The position numbers were made by a program, and so were the translations under genes. Below are positions 1 through 11,443 of a DNA stretch of 64,000 nucleotides, in pieces. Position 1 is the stretch's first letter, and the number at the start of each line of letters is the position of its first letter. Below the pieces are notes generated by a model. The model did no database searches, was not told the origin of the DNA, and worked only from the letters and a program-made list of their open reading frames with translations. Source of the DNA: Diplodia intermedia (Eukaryota; Ascomycota; Dothideomycetes; Botryosphaeriales; Botryosphaeriaceae); NCBI GenBank assembly GCA_021495925.1, contig JAKEKT010000047.1, forward strand, positions 210,257-274,256, read 5' to 3'.

Positions 1-483
1 TCCCATGCCGTGCCACGTACCTTCCTGGAAACGGCTTCTGCTCTTGTTAAGTCCGGTGCTAGGAACTTTTGTATGTAATTGGACTGCTGGCTCGAGCTCG
101 ATTCCGTTTCCGTCCTATATTTCACAAGGCCTATTTTTCACTACATTATTCTCTCCGTTTCCGTGTCCCATTTTACCGGGGTTAAGATTTTCCAAGGGCT
201 ATGATGTTTTGGGCTGTGCATCAATCTTGGAGCTATCGGTTTCAAATGGAAATTAGGCGACGAGTAATTAATCTGGAAGACACATGCCAAAGTGAGTGTT
301 GGAGCCAAGAGAGACGGGGCACTCGGTGGGTGGGAAAATAGCGCGTAGTTAGCGCGTGGAAGTGACGACTGCCCGAGCTTCAGCCGGCGGAACCAACTGT
401 TTATCGCGAGCGTGTTTACCAACGACTGACGCGATTGCGCGACCGCCGACCGACACCGACGACGACGACGTAGCGCCGCAGCC
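1..483. other. upstream region of SMC2, no gene seen
   Basis: No reading frame here resembles a known protein. The last 60 bases before the SMC2 start are rich in GAC/GCCGAC repeats and probably belong to the 5' untranslated leader. The beginning of the window may also carry the end of a neighbouring transcript, but nothing supports a call. Confidence 0.5.
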
Positions 484-3400
484 ATGAGGATCGTGGAGGT
501 AGTCATAGACGTGCGTGCGCTGCCCCATGCGCGCGTTTCATCGTTGCTAACCTCCAACGCAGGGCTTCAAGTCGTACGCCGTCCGTACTGTCATCTCCGG
601 ATGGTGAGTTGCGCCAACACACCTCACGACACTGCTCGCAAGCGCGCTGACATCGGTCGCAGGGATGAGAGCTTCAATTCCATCACCGGTCTCAACGGTT
701 CCGGAAAATCCAACATTCTCGACTCAATATGCTTCGTCCTCGGTATCACGAACATGACAACCGTCCGCGCGCAGAACCTGCAGGTACGCTTGGATGCAGG
801 ACGCAAAAATGGGTCGTGGCAGCAGCTGACTTTGGTGGAAATCATAGGACCTGATCTACAAGCGCGGTCAAGCGGGCGTCACCAAGGCTTCTGTCACCAT
901 AGTCTTCGACAACTCGAACAAGAGCAAGTCCCCGATCGGATTCGAAGAGTATGCACAAATCTCCGTGACACGTCAGATCGTCCTCGGCGGCACGAGCAAG
1001 TACCTCATCAACGGTCACCGTGCGCAGCAGCAGACCGTCCAGAACCTCTTCCAGTCCGTCCAATTGAACATCAACAACCCAAACTTCTTGATCATGCAGG
1101 GTCGCATCACCAAGGTCCTGAACATGAAGGCTGTCGAAATTCTGGCCATGATCGAGGAAGCCGCTGGCACGCGCATGTTCGAGGACAGGAGGGACAAGGC
1201 ATTCAAGACAATGGCGAAGAAGGACATGAAGCTGCAGGAGATATCTGAGTTGCTGAAGGAAGAGATTGATCCCAAGCTGGAAAAGCTCCGAGCCGAGAAG
1301 CGCGCCTTCCTCGATTTCCAACAGACCCAGAACGACGTCGAGCGGTTGACGAGGCTGGTCGTGGCGCACGACTATCTCAGATACAAGGGCAAGCTGGACA
1401 AATCGGTGGAAGACTTGGAGAGCAAGAAGCAGCGGGAGAAGGATCTCGAGGAGTCCGTGGAACGGACGAAAAATGAGATCGAATTGCTCAAGGAGGACAT
1501 CAAGAAGGTCAAGAGCGCCAGGGAAAAAGAGTTGCGCAAGGGCGGTAAATTCCAGGGCTTGGAAGAGGTGGTTAAGAAGCATTCACACGAGGTGGTTCGA
1601 TTGACGACTGTCATTGACCTGAAAAAGTCCGGCTTGGCGGAAGAAGCCGACAAGTACAAGAAACTTCAGAAAACGGTCAAGGAGCTTGAATCTCAGCTAA
1701 AGGAAAAAAGCACGATTTATGAGCAGCTACAGCAGAAGTACAACGCCTCGCACGCAGAACTGGCCAAGCAGACCGAAGAAGTTGAGAAGAAGGAAGAACT
1801 TATCTCCACTCTGCAAACCGGTGTTGCATCCAAGGAAGGCCAAGAAAGCGGTTACCAGGGTCAGCTCCAGGACGCACGAAATCGCGCAAGCTCTGCGCAA
1901 ACCGAACAAGAGCAGGCGAAGCTCAAGATTTCGCACTTGGAAAAACAGATCAAAGAGGCGGAGCCACGAGCGAGGAAGGCCAAGGAACAGAACTCTGGAC
2001 TTCTGAACGAGCTGGAAGGTCTACGAAAGCAAGCTCAAAAGCTTGAGGGTGACCTTGGCAAGCTGGGCTTTGAACCTGGTAAAGAGGAGGATATGTACAA
2101 GGAGGAGGCACAGCGACAACACCGCGTTCGCGAGCTCAGGGAACAGTCCGAAGCTCTGAAAAGAAAAGTTGCAAACATCGACTTCAGCTACAGCGACCCT
2201 TCCCCCTCCTTTGATAGGTCAAAGGTGAAGGGCCTGGTTGCTCAGCTCTTTTCTCTAGAGAAGGAGCACACCCGCGCCGGTACCGCTTTGGAGATCTGTG
2301 CAGGTGGTCGTCTGTACAACGTCGTCGTCGACACTTCGGAGACTGGTACTCAGCTCCTGCAAAACGGCAGACTGAAGAAACGCGTCACTATCATTCCCTT
2401 GAACAAGATTTCTGCCTTCAAAGCATCAGCAGAGGTAAAAACCCTGGAGTCTAGCTTTGTCAAATATTCTAACTCGGTCTCAGAAAATTGGCGCTGCTCA
2501 ACGGATTGCCCCCGGGAAGGTTGACCTTGCGCTATCCCTCATCGGCTACGACGACGAGGTTACGGCGGCGATGGAGTACGTCTTCGGCTCCACGCTTGTC
2601 TGCGAAGATGCGGAGACGGCAAAGCGTGTCACCTTCGATCCCTCGGTACGGATGAAGAGCGTTACTCTTGAAGGTGATGTCTACGATCCGTCGGGTACAC
2701 TTTCCGGAGGTAGCTCGCCTCAGACTAGCGGTGTTCTCGTTACGCTACAGAAACTGAACGAGCTTACGAGGGAGCTCAAGGCCCAGGAGCAAGCTCTGGC
2801 CGTGCTCGGGTCGACTATGGCGAGGGAGAAGAAGAAGCTGGACTCTGCCAAGAAGATCAAGCAAGAGCTCGACCTGAAGACGCACGAAATCAAGCTTGCT
2901 GAAGAACAGATCAGCAGCAATTCGTCAGCTTCGGTAAGAGACCCTCTCCGAACAGGCTGGAGATTACCGCTAATTCGCCCCAGATTATCCAAGCTCTCGA
3001 GGAGATGAAGTCCACAGTCACCCAGCTGAAGCAAGCTATCATTGACGCGAAAGCACGGCACGACGAAGCATCCAAGGAAGTCAAGCGCATCGAGCGCGAC
3101 ATGAACGAATTCAGCAAGAATAAGGACAGCAAGCTTGCTGAGCTTCAGAAGTCCCTTGATCAGCTCAAAAAGGCATTGGTTAAGAACAATGCCTCCATCA
3201 AGCCCCTCCAGCAAGAAATGAGGGACGCAATGCTCGAGTCCGAGCAGTGTGGCAGTGATCTTGCAGCTGCTCAGGAACAGCTGCAAGATTCCAACACAAC
3301 CTTATCGGGGCAACAGGAGGAAATCGACTCGCTTATCAAAGAGCAAGCGACGGCAAAGGACGCCCATGAGATGGTAGCCGCTCAACTGGAGGACGAGCAG

Positions 3401-4297
3401 GCAAAGCTGACCGGGTTCGACGAGGAGCTACGCGCTCTCGATGACGCCATTAGCTCCAAATCCAAGTCAATCACAGAGGAAGGCCTCGAGTTACAAAAAC
3501 TCGGCCACCAGATCGAGAAGTTCGATAAAGAACTACAAGGCGCCAAGCAGGCTGTGTCGGCACTGGAACAGGAACACGACTGGATCGTTGACGAGCAAGA
3601 GCAGTTCGGCCGATCCGGGACGCCCTATAACTTTACGGGCCAGAACATGTCGGAATGCAAAGCTACGCTCAAGAACCTCACGGAGCGCTTCGAAGGCATG
3701 AAGAAGAAGATCAACCCCAAGGTCATGAACATGATCGACAGCGTCGAGAAGAAAGAGGTCTCGCTCAAGAACATGATGCGCACCGTCATCCGCGACAAGC
3801 GCAAGATCGAAGAGACGATCCAGTCGCTCGACGCATACAAGCGCGACGCGCTGCAGAAGACGTGGGAGAAGGTCAACGCCGACTTCGGTAACATCTTCAA
3901 CGAGCTGCTGCCGGGTTCCTTCGCCAAGCTCGACCCGCCCGAGGGCAAGACCATCGCCGACGGCCTCGAGGTCAAGGTCTCGCTGGGCAAGGTGTGGAAA
4001 CAGAGCCTGACGGAGCTGTCGGGTGGTCAGCGCTCGCTCGTCGCCCTGTCCCTCATCATGGCACTCCTGCAATTCAAGCCCGCTCCCATGTACATTCTCG
4101 ACGAGGTCGATGCCGCGCTGGATCTGAGCCATACGCAGAACATCGGACGCCTGATCAAGACGAGATTCAAGGGCAGCCAGTTCATCGTCGTCTCGTTGAA
4201 GGACGGCATGTTCCAGAACGCCAACCGTATCTTCCGGACGAGGTTCAGCGATGGTACCAGTATAGTGCAGGCGCTGACGCCGGCGGACTTGAAGTAA
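484..4297 (+). CDS. SMC2: SMC2, condensin ATPase subunit
   Basis: Structural maintenance of chromosomes protein 2, which pairs with SMC4 in condensin to compact mitotic chromosomes. Six exons: 484-510, 563-603, 663-783, 848-2434, 2484-2933, 2984-4297, giving 1,179 residues, the usual SMC2 size. The start [15 protein letters not shown] is the conserved SMC2 N-terminus. Walker A GLNGSGKS is at residues 32-39, followed by the Q-loop region and [13 protein letters not shown]. Long coiled coils flank a hinge at about residues 520-675. The C-terminal head has the signature LSGGQ at 1087-1091 and Walker B YILDEVD at about 1112-1118. All key ATPase residues are present and no frame is broken. The first three introns are clustered in the first 360 bp of the gene. 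It is convergent with the HD-domain gene downstream. Family assignment is very secure; exon 2 is only 41 nt, so automatic annotation may miss it. Confidence 0.97.
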
Positions 4298-5130
4298 GGG
4301 GGGTGACAGAAGCGGGGGCGGTGAAATGACTAGTGTTCGAATGATGCTGGTGGCATTTTTGCGGGGTTACACGGCGTTCGGGAGCATGGGTTCTGGATGG
4401 ATAACACGGCCGTGGCAGGGCTGGTCACGACTGCGTTGGCGCTGTGCGGGGGTTTCTCCCTGGGTAAACTGTTGGGCTTAGCGGTGTCTTCTGTCGACTG
4501 ATGTTGATACCAAGGCGTTCCTCGTTATTTTGTGATGGAATATTGAACAACGCTTGAGGCGACTTAAATAACACTGGCCAATCTCTGCAGGGCGTACTAC
4601 TCTTTTCATGGGTGTCTACTTGCCAGTACCCTCATACTGGGTTCTGAAACATATGATCTTTCCATGTCCTGGAAGGCATTGCATCCTTTCTTTGGGGCAG
4701 TGGAATCAGATAACCTGATGTAAATGTAGGTTCGAATAACCGTTCCTCAGCAGCAGTTGAAGAAGATGTCCGGACGTCGATGCGAGATTTAAAGAAGTAC
4801 AAGTACGTCCAGACATTGGATTCCACTACCGACGTGATATATGCATTTAGATACCTATGAGTGAAGTGGCTTGTTCCGAACATGCGAAGTCGTGGAGCAT
4901 AACTGTAAGTCATGTAAGGCCATAATACCAAGCTCGGTAGAACTTGTATGCAATTAAAGTCTATAGTACTTGTGACTGATCAAATAAAAGGTCCCATCAG
5001 TCACAAAGCTATGCTGACCACCAAGGAGACCGTATGCAAACAGGAATGCGTCTTCTGCTCGTTCAGTAAAATCATGATATCAACCCAACGCCCGCTTGTT
5101 CCCAGCAGCCGCACAATTCCTTGGTTTCCC
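4298..5130. other. convergent intergenic region with a degenerate repeat copy
   Basis: This 0.8-kb region separates the 3' ends of SMC2 and the HD-domain gene. I see no gene. Positions about 4754-4788 resemble sequence at 9594-9628 and, more weakly, 30,430-30,475 (shared core GTCCGGAYGT and GATG), so it may hold a copy of an old dispersed repeat. Confidence 0.45.
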
Positions 5131-6052
5131 TCATGCCGATGCCACGGACTTGCGGTCGCCTCCCCAGCTGGGCTCTCTGCCGATCTCCTTCCAGAACTGC
5201 TTGCGCTCCTCGAAGACCTGCTCGGCCCAGGCCTGGATCTCGGGCAGCACGATCTTGGTGGCGACCCAGGTGAACTCGCCGACGTCCAGGCGGCCCTCCT
5301 GGCCGCGCTCGTACTCCATCATCTGCAGCAGCAGCTCCATCTTGTCGATGTCGTGCACGTACCTGGCCTCAAGCGTCACGCTGTCCTCGTACTCCTGCCA
5401 GACGGCGCGGATGTCGGCGCCGGTGAGGCCGCCGCCGAACTTGCCCAGCAGCCGCGTGCAGATGTAGTCCATCGTCTCCGACTCGCGGCGCGACTTCTCC
5501 TCCTTGGAGATGGGGTCGACGGGCGTGATGTCGCCGACGAGCGCCTCGGCCATGTCGTGGACGAGGGCCATTTTGGTGCAGTGCGGGATGTTGAGGCGCG
5601 AGGAGAGCGAGGGCGGGGCCAGCATGGTGAGGATGGACATGCGGTACATGTGGTCGGAAATCGACTCGCCGTGCAGGATGCCGAAGCGGCGCCAGCCCTC
5701 ACGCTTGGTTGTCTTTAGGCGCTCGAGCAGGTGGAAGAAGGGAAGCGGCGAGTCGGTGTCGGGGACGGGCGGCGAGGAGAGCTCGGCGAGCGCTGTTCGC
5801 GGTGCGTGTCAGCGGGGGTTTCCTAAGCCAGGGCGGGACACGGGTGAAGTAGAGCGTGCCTACACGGTTGAGTTTACCGCAACCACAACATACCAGCTTC
5901 GGGGGTCCATCTTGCGCCTGGAACGTCCTTCTCGGAAATGATGCCGGAGGTAGGCTCTGGAGTGAGGCTTAGCGACTGGTTCTCACGGGGGTTCGGTAGC
6001 GGTGAAGCTCACTGGGAGAATCATTTGTCTCTGGCGCATCGGGAGGAGCCAT
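5131..6052 (-). CDS. HD-domain 5'-deoxynucleotidase-like protein (HDDC2/YGK1 family)
   Basis: Metal-dependent phosphohydrolase of the HD superfamily. Relatives (yeast YGK1/YBR242W, human HDDC2, bacterial YfbR) hydrolyse deoxynucleoside 5'-monophosphates. Three exons on the minus strand, 6052-6013, 5956-5894 and 5792-5131, give 254 residues. The HD ligands are visible: H82 in SDHMYRMS, H113-D114 in LVHDMAEALVGD and D184 in HDIDKMEL. Both introns are 56 and 101 nt with GTGAGC and GTATGT donors. An in-frame ATG at 6166 would add 38 residues that are rich in Arg and Ala and could be a mitochondrial presequence, so the true start is uncertain. The gene is divergent from HAUS6, 378 bp away. The first intron is inferred from frame and splice signals; the catalytic part is one open exon and secure. 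Exact substrate cannot be read from sequence. Confidence 0.9.
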
Positions 6053-6430
6053 GGCGGATCGCGGGGCAGCAACGCGGATTGCTGGTGCTGGAGCGATGTA
6101 GGTGCGACTTGCGAGTGGCGAAAAGCAGAAACGAGTGGCTTTAAAGGCAGCACGAGCGGCACGCAAGTTTGCAGTGGGGGTTTGCTGTCGCTGTGTTGTT
6201 CGTGGTGGGCGCGAAAGAAGCGGCGGAGGGTTGACAGGGATGACGCTGGGAGCGGCGGGATGCGGCCGTCATCGTTGCTGAGCCCCTGTCATTGGCCGCT
6301 GGTCTGCCCGCGGCTCAGGCACAGACAGGGCCCCGATGCCGTTGGCGGGCCTGCATCGCGACCAAACAAAGACAACGCGCCTTCACGCTCCTCTGCGAGC
6401 GACGCTCCCGGCTGCCCGCCGCACCGAAGT
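6053..6430. promoter_or_regulatory. shared divergent promoter region, HDDC2-like / HAUS6
   Basis: A 378-bp gap between the divergent starts of the HD-domain gene (start 6052, minus) and HAUS6 (start 6431, plus). It must hold both promoters. I recognise no specific factor site. If the upstream ATG of the HD gene at 6166 is used, the gap shrinks to 264 bp. Confidence 0.5.
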
Positions 6431-8940
6431 ATGTCGCGTCCGCTGTCCAGCCATGGCTCCCAGGCGCAAACGAATCCCTCTTCCGCCGCGAAAGCTCCGT
6501 CCCTGAAAGGCTGTTCGCATCAGCTGTCGAGCCCCGCCCTCTTCGTGACCAACCTGCGCCTGCTCGACTTTGACCTTTGCGACGATTGGCCCGATATTAC
6601 TGTGCAGACCTTCGCGACCAAAGATGCACAGCAAAATCAGAAGAAGCGCATACAATGCACCGAATGGGCTCTGTTCCGCCTGTTCGAGCTGTGGGATAGA
6701 GAGGAGACGCGCGAGGTACCACTGCTGAAGGAGCTTCGCTGTACTTCGAGCGCTCATGATTCTGATAGAAACTATCGCCCTTTTTCCCTCCTCTCGAGCC
6801 TCTCCAATCGTTGAACCTGCGCGCCGCTCTCTACCGCTGTCTCAATGACCTGAAGAAAAACGGCGTACTGAGCCGGGAAACAGTCCTACGGAAGACCATG
6901 CTGGACGACTGCAAGGGGGACAAATTGATGGAAACACTAGTCCTATTCTCCACTGCCGTGTTGAAGAAGAAGATGTCCGGGCGCAAGTCCAGGCGCAAGA
7001 ACGTACCCGTCGCCCGCCAATATGCGACAGCCGCGAACCTAAGCCTCGACCAGCAAGCCTCACTACTGCCGCTCGCCATCGCCCATAAATCCGCACTCAC
7101 CAATACATTGAGGAGGAGGGACGACATGCGGGAGAGGTACATGGACTTTGGGGACTTGTTGGTTCAAAGCAGCCATGAAGCTGTCCAGCGAAACGAGAAG
7201 TGTGGAGAGGTTCTTGAGACCCTCGAGGAATCCGGAAAGGACGTACCGGATGCCACATCTATCAAGCGGATCCTACATGATAGTTGGTCGGGAAATCCGG
7301 AATGGCTTGAACTCATGGTGCAGGGCGAACAGGCGGAAGCGGATGACGGTCTTTTTCAAAAACCTTTCGAGGAAATTTGGGAACGAGTGCAGCGTGGCCA
7401 GGAAGTTGAGGAAGAGAGTCGTCACCATCCAAGTCTCTTACAGGACCTGGAAGCGCGGGTCAAAGGCCAGAAGGATAGGCTGTCGCGATGGAAGGCTTTT
7501 CATGAGAAGATCCAAGCCTCACAGCCCGAGAAACCTGCGCCAAAAGCCTCGGGCACTAGAAACGCATCGTTGGATTTCAACTTTGACCTTCATCAAGATC
7601 TACGACTTCGGGGGAGCACGTCTCATGGAATTGAAGACGAAGAGTATGCTGTTGTATCCGAGTTGTCGAAAAGCTATGGCTCCATTCTAGCCAACATGCG
7701 CGAAGACTTGGAGGCGGCTTCCAGAGTCAAATCGAATCGACCTCCACCCAAGTTCGTCCACAAACCTAAGCCGTCCAGCATCCCTATGCAACCGGTAGGT
7801 CAGAGACGGCCTCTTGCATCACGGCCCCGGGCGAGACCGGAACATGTGGAACCGCCCTCGCCTGAGTCCGAAAATCCGTCGAAGCCATCCTTCGACCGAC
7901 CAATCTCCCCAGACTGGTTTTCACCGCTTGGGAAGTCGCAGGCCACGGCCACGCAAGCAGAACACGAAACGGGAGAACCGGTCAAGAGCCCTTCGCCCGC
8001 GCCAACTCGCTCCACATTCGACAATCGAAGTATCCTTGAGCAGTACGCCTCAGACCACGAAGGCTCTGAGCCACGGGCCCCATACTCGTCCCCACCACCT
8101 GAGGAACTAATCGACGAAGACCCCGTCGACGAGCCAGCCCCGCCCAAACACCACCACCGCTCCCCATCCCCACCCGCCCCCTCGCCATCCCCGCCGCCGA
8201 ACCCAGAGGACCTCCTCGCCGAGCAAATCCTCGCCGGCATGGACGCCGCCAGCCCCTCCCCCGTCAAACAGCAGCAAGAGCAGCAGTACCTCACCCTCAT
8301 GGAGCGCACCCGCCTCACCATGGAAGGCCGCACCACGTCGCCGGCCAAAGCCGCGCCCTCCCCGCGCGCCCTCGCGCCCGAGGAGCAAGCCAAGGCGGAC
8401 GCCACGGCCGCCCTCATCGAGCGCACGCGCCAGACCATGCTCGCCATGGCGCCGCAGCAGCCGCCGACCAACCCCAAGGGGGGCCGCACGAGGTCCAACA
8501 GCACGAAGAACGCCGGCGGTCGCGGCGGCGGCGGCGGGGGGAGCCGCAGGCGGTTCCCGTCCAACCCGTGGGAGGGCAAGCGCAAGGTCAGCCCGCTGTT
8601 CGAGGAGTGGGCGGAGAAGGCGACGGCGATGGAGCTGGAGGAGGCGGGGCTGGCGGCGCCGCCGGGCGGCGGCCGGGCGACGCCCAAGGACAAGCTGTTC
8701 GAGGACGACGTGGACGAGTCGAGCGTGTTCAAGAGCAGGCCGAAGATCGCGGCGAGTCCGTTGCTGGAGCCGGAGGAGGACGATGTCGGTGCGGTTGGAG
8801 ATGGGGTGAGTGAGTTGGAGTATGACGATGGGATGGAGGAGATTGAGGAGGAGGGGGAGGAGGAGGGGGAGGAGGAGGAGGAGGGCGATGAGACGACGGG
8901 GGCGTGGGAGAATAGTCCGCTGAAGGGGAAGGGGAGGTAG
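6431..8940 (+). CDS. HAUS6: HAUS augmin-like complex subunit 6
   Basis: Augmin recruits gamma-tubulin to existing microtubules to branch the spindle; HAUS6 is the subunit thought to contact the gamma-tubulin complex adaptor. Two exons, 6431-6715 and 6769-8940, give 818 residues. The HAUS6 N-terminal domain spans about residues 36-260, with LFVTNLRLLDFD, the tract WALFRLFELWD and, across the intron, EKLSPFFPPLEPLQSLNLRAALYRCL. Coiled-coil segments follow, then a long Pro/Ser-rich disordered tail with two near-identical motifs of the form ERTRxTM (around 8300-8450) and a C-terminal run of Glu/Gly from GAGGAG repeats at 8827-8888. The intron has a weak donor GTACCA but the joined sequence matches the family exactly. 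Augmin is patchy in fungi and absent from budding yeast. The family call rests on the N-terminal domain; the tail is not conserved. Confidence 0.88.
8827..8890 (+). repeat. GAG/GGGGAG trinucleotide-rich tract in HAUS6
   Basis: A purine-only microsatellite-like tract of GAG, GAT and GGG codons that encodes an acidic Glu/Gly run near the C-terminus of HAUS6. It is in frame and is likely length-variable. Confidence 0.75.
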
Positions 8941-10064
8941 GCTGGTTTGCCGGCGCTGTTGGTATCGGGCGGTTGTGTTGCTTGGATGGCTTGGCCAGCG
9001 GTTGCGCGTCGTAGTTGTGGGTGGCTCGGATTTGGCGTGGGAAGAGCGAGCTCTGCTATTGATCAATTCACTACGTGGCGTCAGACCATAAAGTGCAGGT
9101 TATACATTGCCCGTAGAGTCTAAACGAGTATACCTAATAGATTATCTGTCAAGGACACTGTCGACACCAAAGTTTCGCTTGCTGAATCGTGCGGGGGGTA
9201 TGGCGCGCCGCTAGACAGCTCTTTCAGGCCTGGTAAGAGAGCTCTTGTTGGTTCGTCTGAGCCCTTTTGGCCAGTTCGAATCCGTTCGGTACCTATGTTT
9301 GAACACTCATGTGTCCATTTAAAGGACTCTTTCAGGTCCGATTAGAGAACCTTTCAGGTCTGTCTAAAAGAATCCTTTTGGGTCCGTTCAGAGGACCTTT
9401 TGGATTTGGTCAAAGAAACTTTCTGAGTCCGTTTAGTGAGCTCGTTCAGGTCCGGTCAGCACTATTAAGACTTTCCATAAGATGTTTAAGAAACAGTCAT
9501 TACGATAGCCAGAAGAAGAAACATGTATATAAGGCCTAAGTATATATGCAAAACATTTGCCTTGTGTCCGACAATACAATTTGCATACATGGGTAGCTGA
9601 AGAAAGTGTCCGGATGTAGATGTAGATTCTGACACTACCAGTGTGGGCAGTCGAAGCCAATGTATGGACGTGGATATGTTTCGAGCCTGGCAAAGTACAT
9701 ACAGACATGGGATCCGACTACCCCCGTAAATACGGTAGGAAATTTTTGCGAGACAGGCGTGAAAATGACGAGAAATTGTTCCCGTTCAGCCAAATCCAAC
9801 ATTCAACGAGTATTCCATCACGTGTACGAAAGACCATACAGTTTGGAGTAATTTGCTCATTACAAACTTTCACGTGTTAAGTGGCTTACATTTCTCTTTG
9901 GATTCGTAGCGCCGAGATTGGGCCCAAAGCGGGCAAGGTCGCTGATTCCCATATCATCACCACTCTCCCAACCCCCATCATCGCAGTCCCTTTTGAAACG
10001 CTTCAACACGCATTCCTGATATCCTTTGGAGTATTTACTCTCATCATGTGTCAAGCAGAGCCGT
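8941..10064. other. convergent intergenic region with degenerate repeats
   Basis: This region between the 3' ends of HAUS6 and the NTF2-like gene has no gene that I can support. It contains a degenerate tandem repeat (9217-9462) and a copy of a dispersed short repeat (about 9594-9628). The rest is AT-richer than the flanking genes. Confidence 0.5.
9217..9462. repeat. degenerate tandem repeat, units of about 23-27 bp
   Basis: Successive blocks share a core CTTTCAGGTCCG or CTTTTGGGTCCG followed by a TTCAGAGGAC-like segment. I count about eight imperfect units, for example at 9320, 9347, 9373, 9397 and 9419. The units differ at many positions, so the array is old. The fourth block is interrupted near 9290-9310. 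Confidence 0.6.
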
Positions 10065-11443
10065 TTACCACTTGTCAATGACGTCGGTACCCGTCAAGTT
10101 CGGCTTGACAACCTTGCCCTCCAACCAATCTTTGCATTTCTTGTACAGGATGTCCCGCTCAGGTCCGTGGCTGTTAAGATCGAGCTTGGGTGGCGTTTTT
10201 ATCTCTTTTTCAAGCCACGCTAGGTACCGATATCCGCTAGTAGAGACGCCGCTAAAGTTAGCAAGGTGATGGTGGAGGAGACGGTTTGGGGGAAAAGGGG
10301 ACGGAGAGAGGCGGGGACGAAACCACGCAACTGGAACGCGCTAATACGATATTCCAGTGCAATGGGATGCTGAAGGGAGCTCAAAAAAGCAGCTTTGGGT
10401 AGCTGAAACCGTTGAACGGACGTAGCAGTGCGAAGTTGTGGAGCAGCGTTGGCATCCGGATGGAAGCTTCGGCTGCCCACGCGCACAACCACAATTTCGT
10501 GCCAGGCCTCAATGCCTACGAGTAGGCGATGGAGAAATATAAATGGGTGAACTTACGAAGGGTACTCCATGACCTCCTTCTCGGGAATATCGAATGTCCT
10601 GCCGGGGTGAACCGGAATCATCTTATCCTTGTCGAACAGCAGCGTGTAGAAGCAGATACCCCAGCGACCCTCACGCTTCTCCAACATAAAGAAAAAGCGG
10701 CAGTCTGCCTCGTTGTCCACTTCAATGTTATTAAAGGTGAAGCGGCAGGTGATGGTGACCTTCATCTTGGCGACGGCTCTGTTGCCTTGCACGTCGACGG
10801 TTTGGCCGATGATGCGGTGCATGATGTACATGAACTCCTTGCCACGCGAGAAACCCTGGAGAAATGTCAATTGCGGGCTTAGAGGTAGGGCAACGGTAGA
10901 GCACGACGTACGTCTTTGGAGGCTTTGATGAACTCGTCGATGGAGCCCTGCTTCCAGCTCGTTGCGATGTAGGCGTCATCCCAGAACTAATAGGTGCACA
11001 GTTAGTCTTTGTCCATAAATCTCTGCTCTCCGTAGGTCGTCGCTGCGGATTGGTTGGCTGAAGCAGCATTGGAGCACACTTACCATCGACCGGTAGTTCT
11101 CCCACTCGGCGGCGTCACGGTAGCAACCCCAACCCTCGCAGATCTCGCGGATCTTGAACCGGTCCAGCACCTCGGCGTCGGTGCCGGTGGCATTGTTTCG
11201 CGAGGCCTCGGACGGCCAGTGTGGAGGCTGGGTGACGGGGTAGAGCTCTGGACCAAGGAACAACAACAATTGTCAGAATTGAGTTGGAAGCAGGGCGTAG
11301 AAGGCATTGTATCACTTACCGCCACCTCCGGCCTGGTGACGGAGGGAGGTCGAAAAGGCGCGCGCGGCCTCGCGGCGCACGGGGGTGCGCAGGACGCCGC
11401 GGGAGACGGCGGGCCTGACGGCGTTGAAGGCGGGGCGGAACAT
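10065..11443 (-). CDS. NTF2/SnoaL-fold protein, probably mitochondrial
   Basis: Five exons on the minus strand, 11443-11320, 11247-11084, 10986-10912, 10855-10557 and 10236-10065, give 277 residues. The N-terminus MFRPAFNAVRPAVSRG... is rich in Arg and Ala, lacks acidic residues and continues to RAFSTSLRHQAGGG, a typical fungal mitochondrial presequence. The body (about residues 60-270) has motifs such as EGWGCYRDAAEWENYRSM, FWDDAYIATSWKQGS, GFSRGKEFMYIMHRIIG and RFFFMLEKREGRWGICFY, which fit a SnoaL-like/NTF2-like cone fold. Such folds bind small hydrophobic ligands or act as dehydratases or isomerases; no function can be assigned. The last intron, 10237-10556, is 320 nt against about 55-75 nt for the others. 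An alternative is that exon 1 belongs to a different product, but phase and splice sites join cleanly. Confidence 0.75.

Noticed and set aside
4725..4742. GGTTCGAATAA as a tRNA B box
   Set aside because: No A box at the right distance, no stems, no terminator.
5131..5718. Plus-strand frames antisense to the HD-domain gene
   Set aside because: Leu/Ala/Asp-rich shadows of a conserved minus-strand exon.
8107..9066. 319-codon minus-strand frame antisense to HAUS6
   Set aside because: Shadow of the GC-rich HAUS6 tail; translation is Arg/Leu-rich low complexity.
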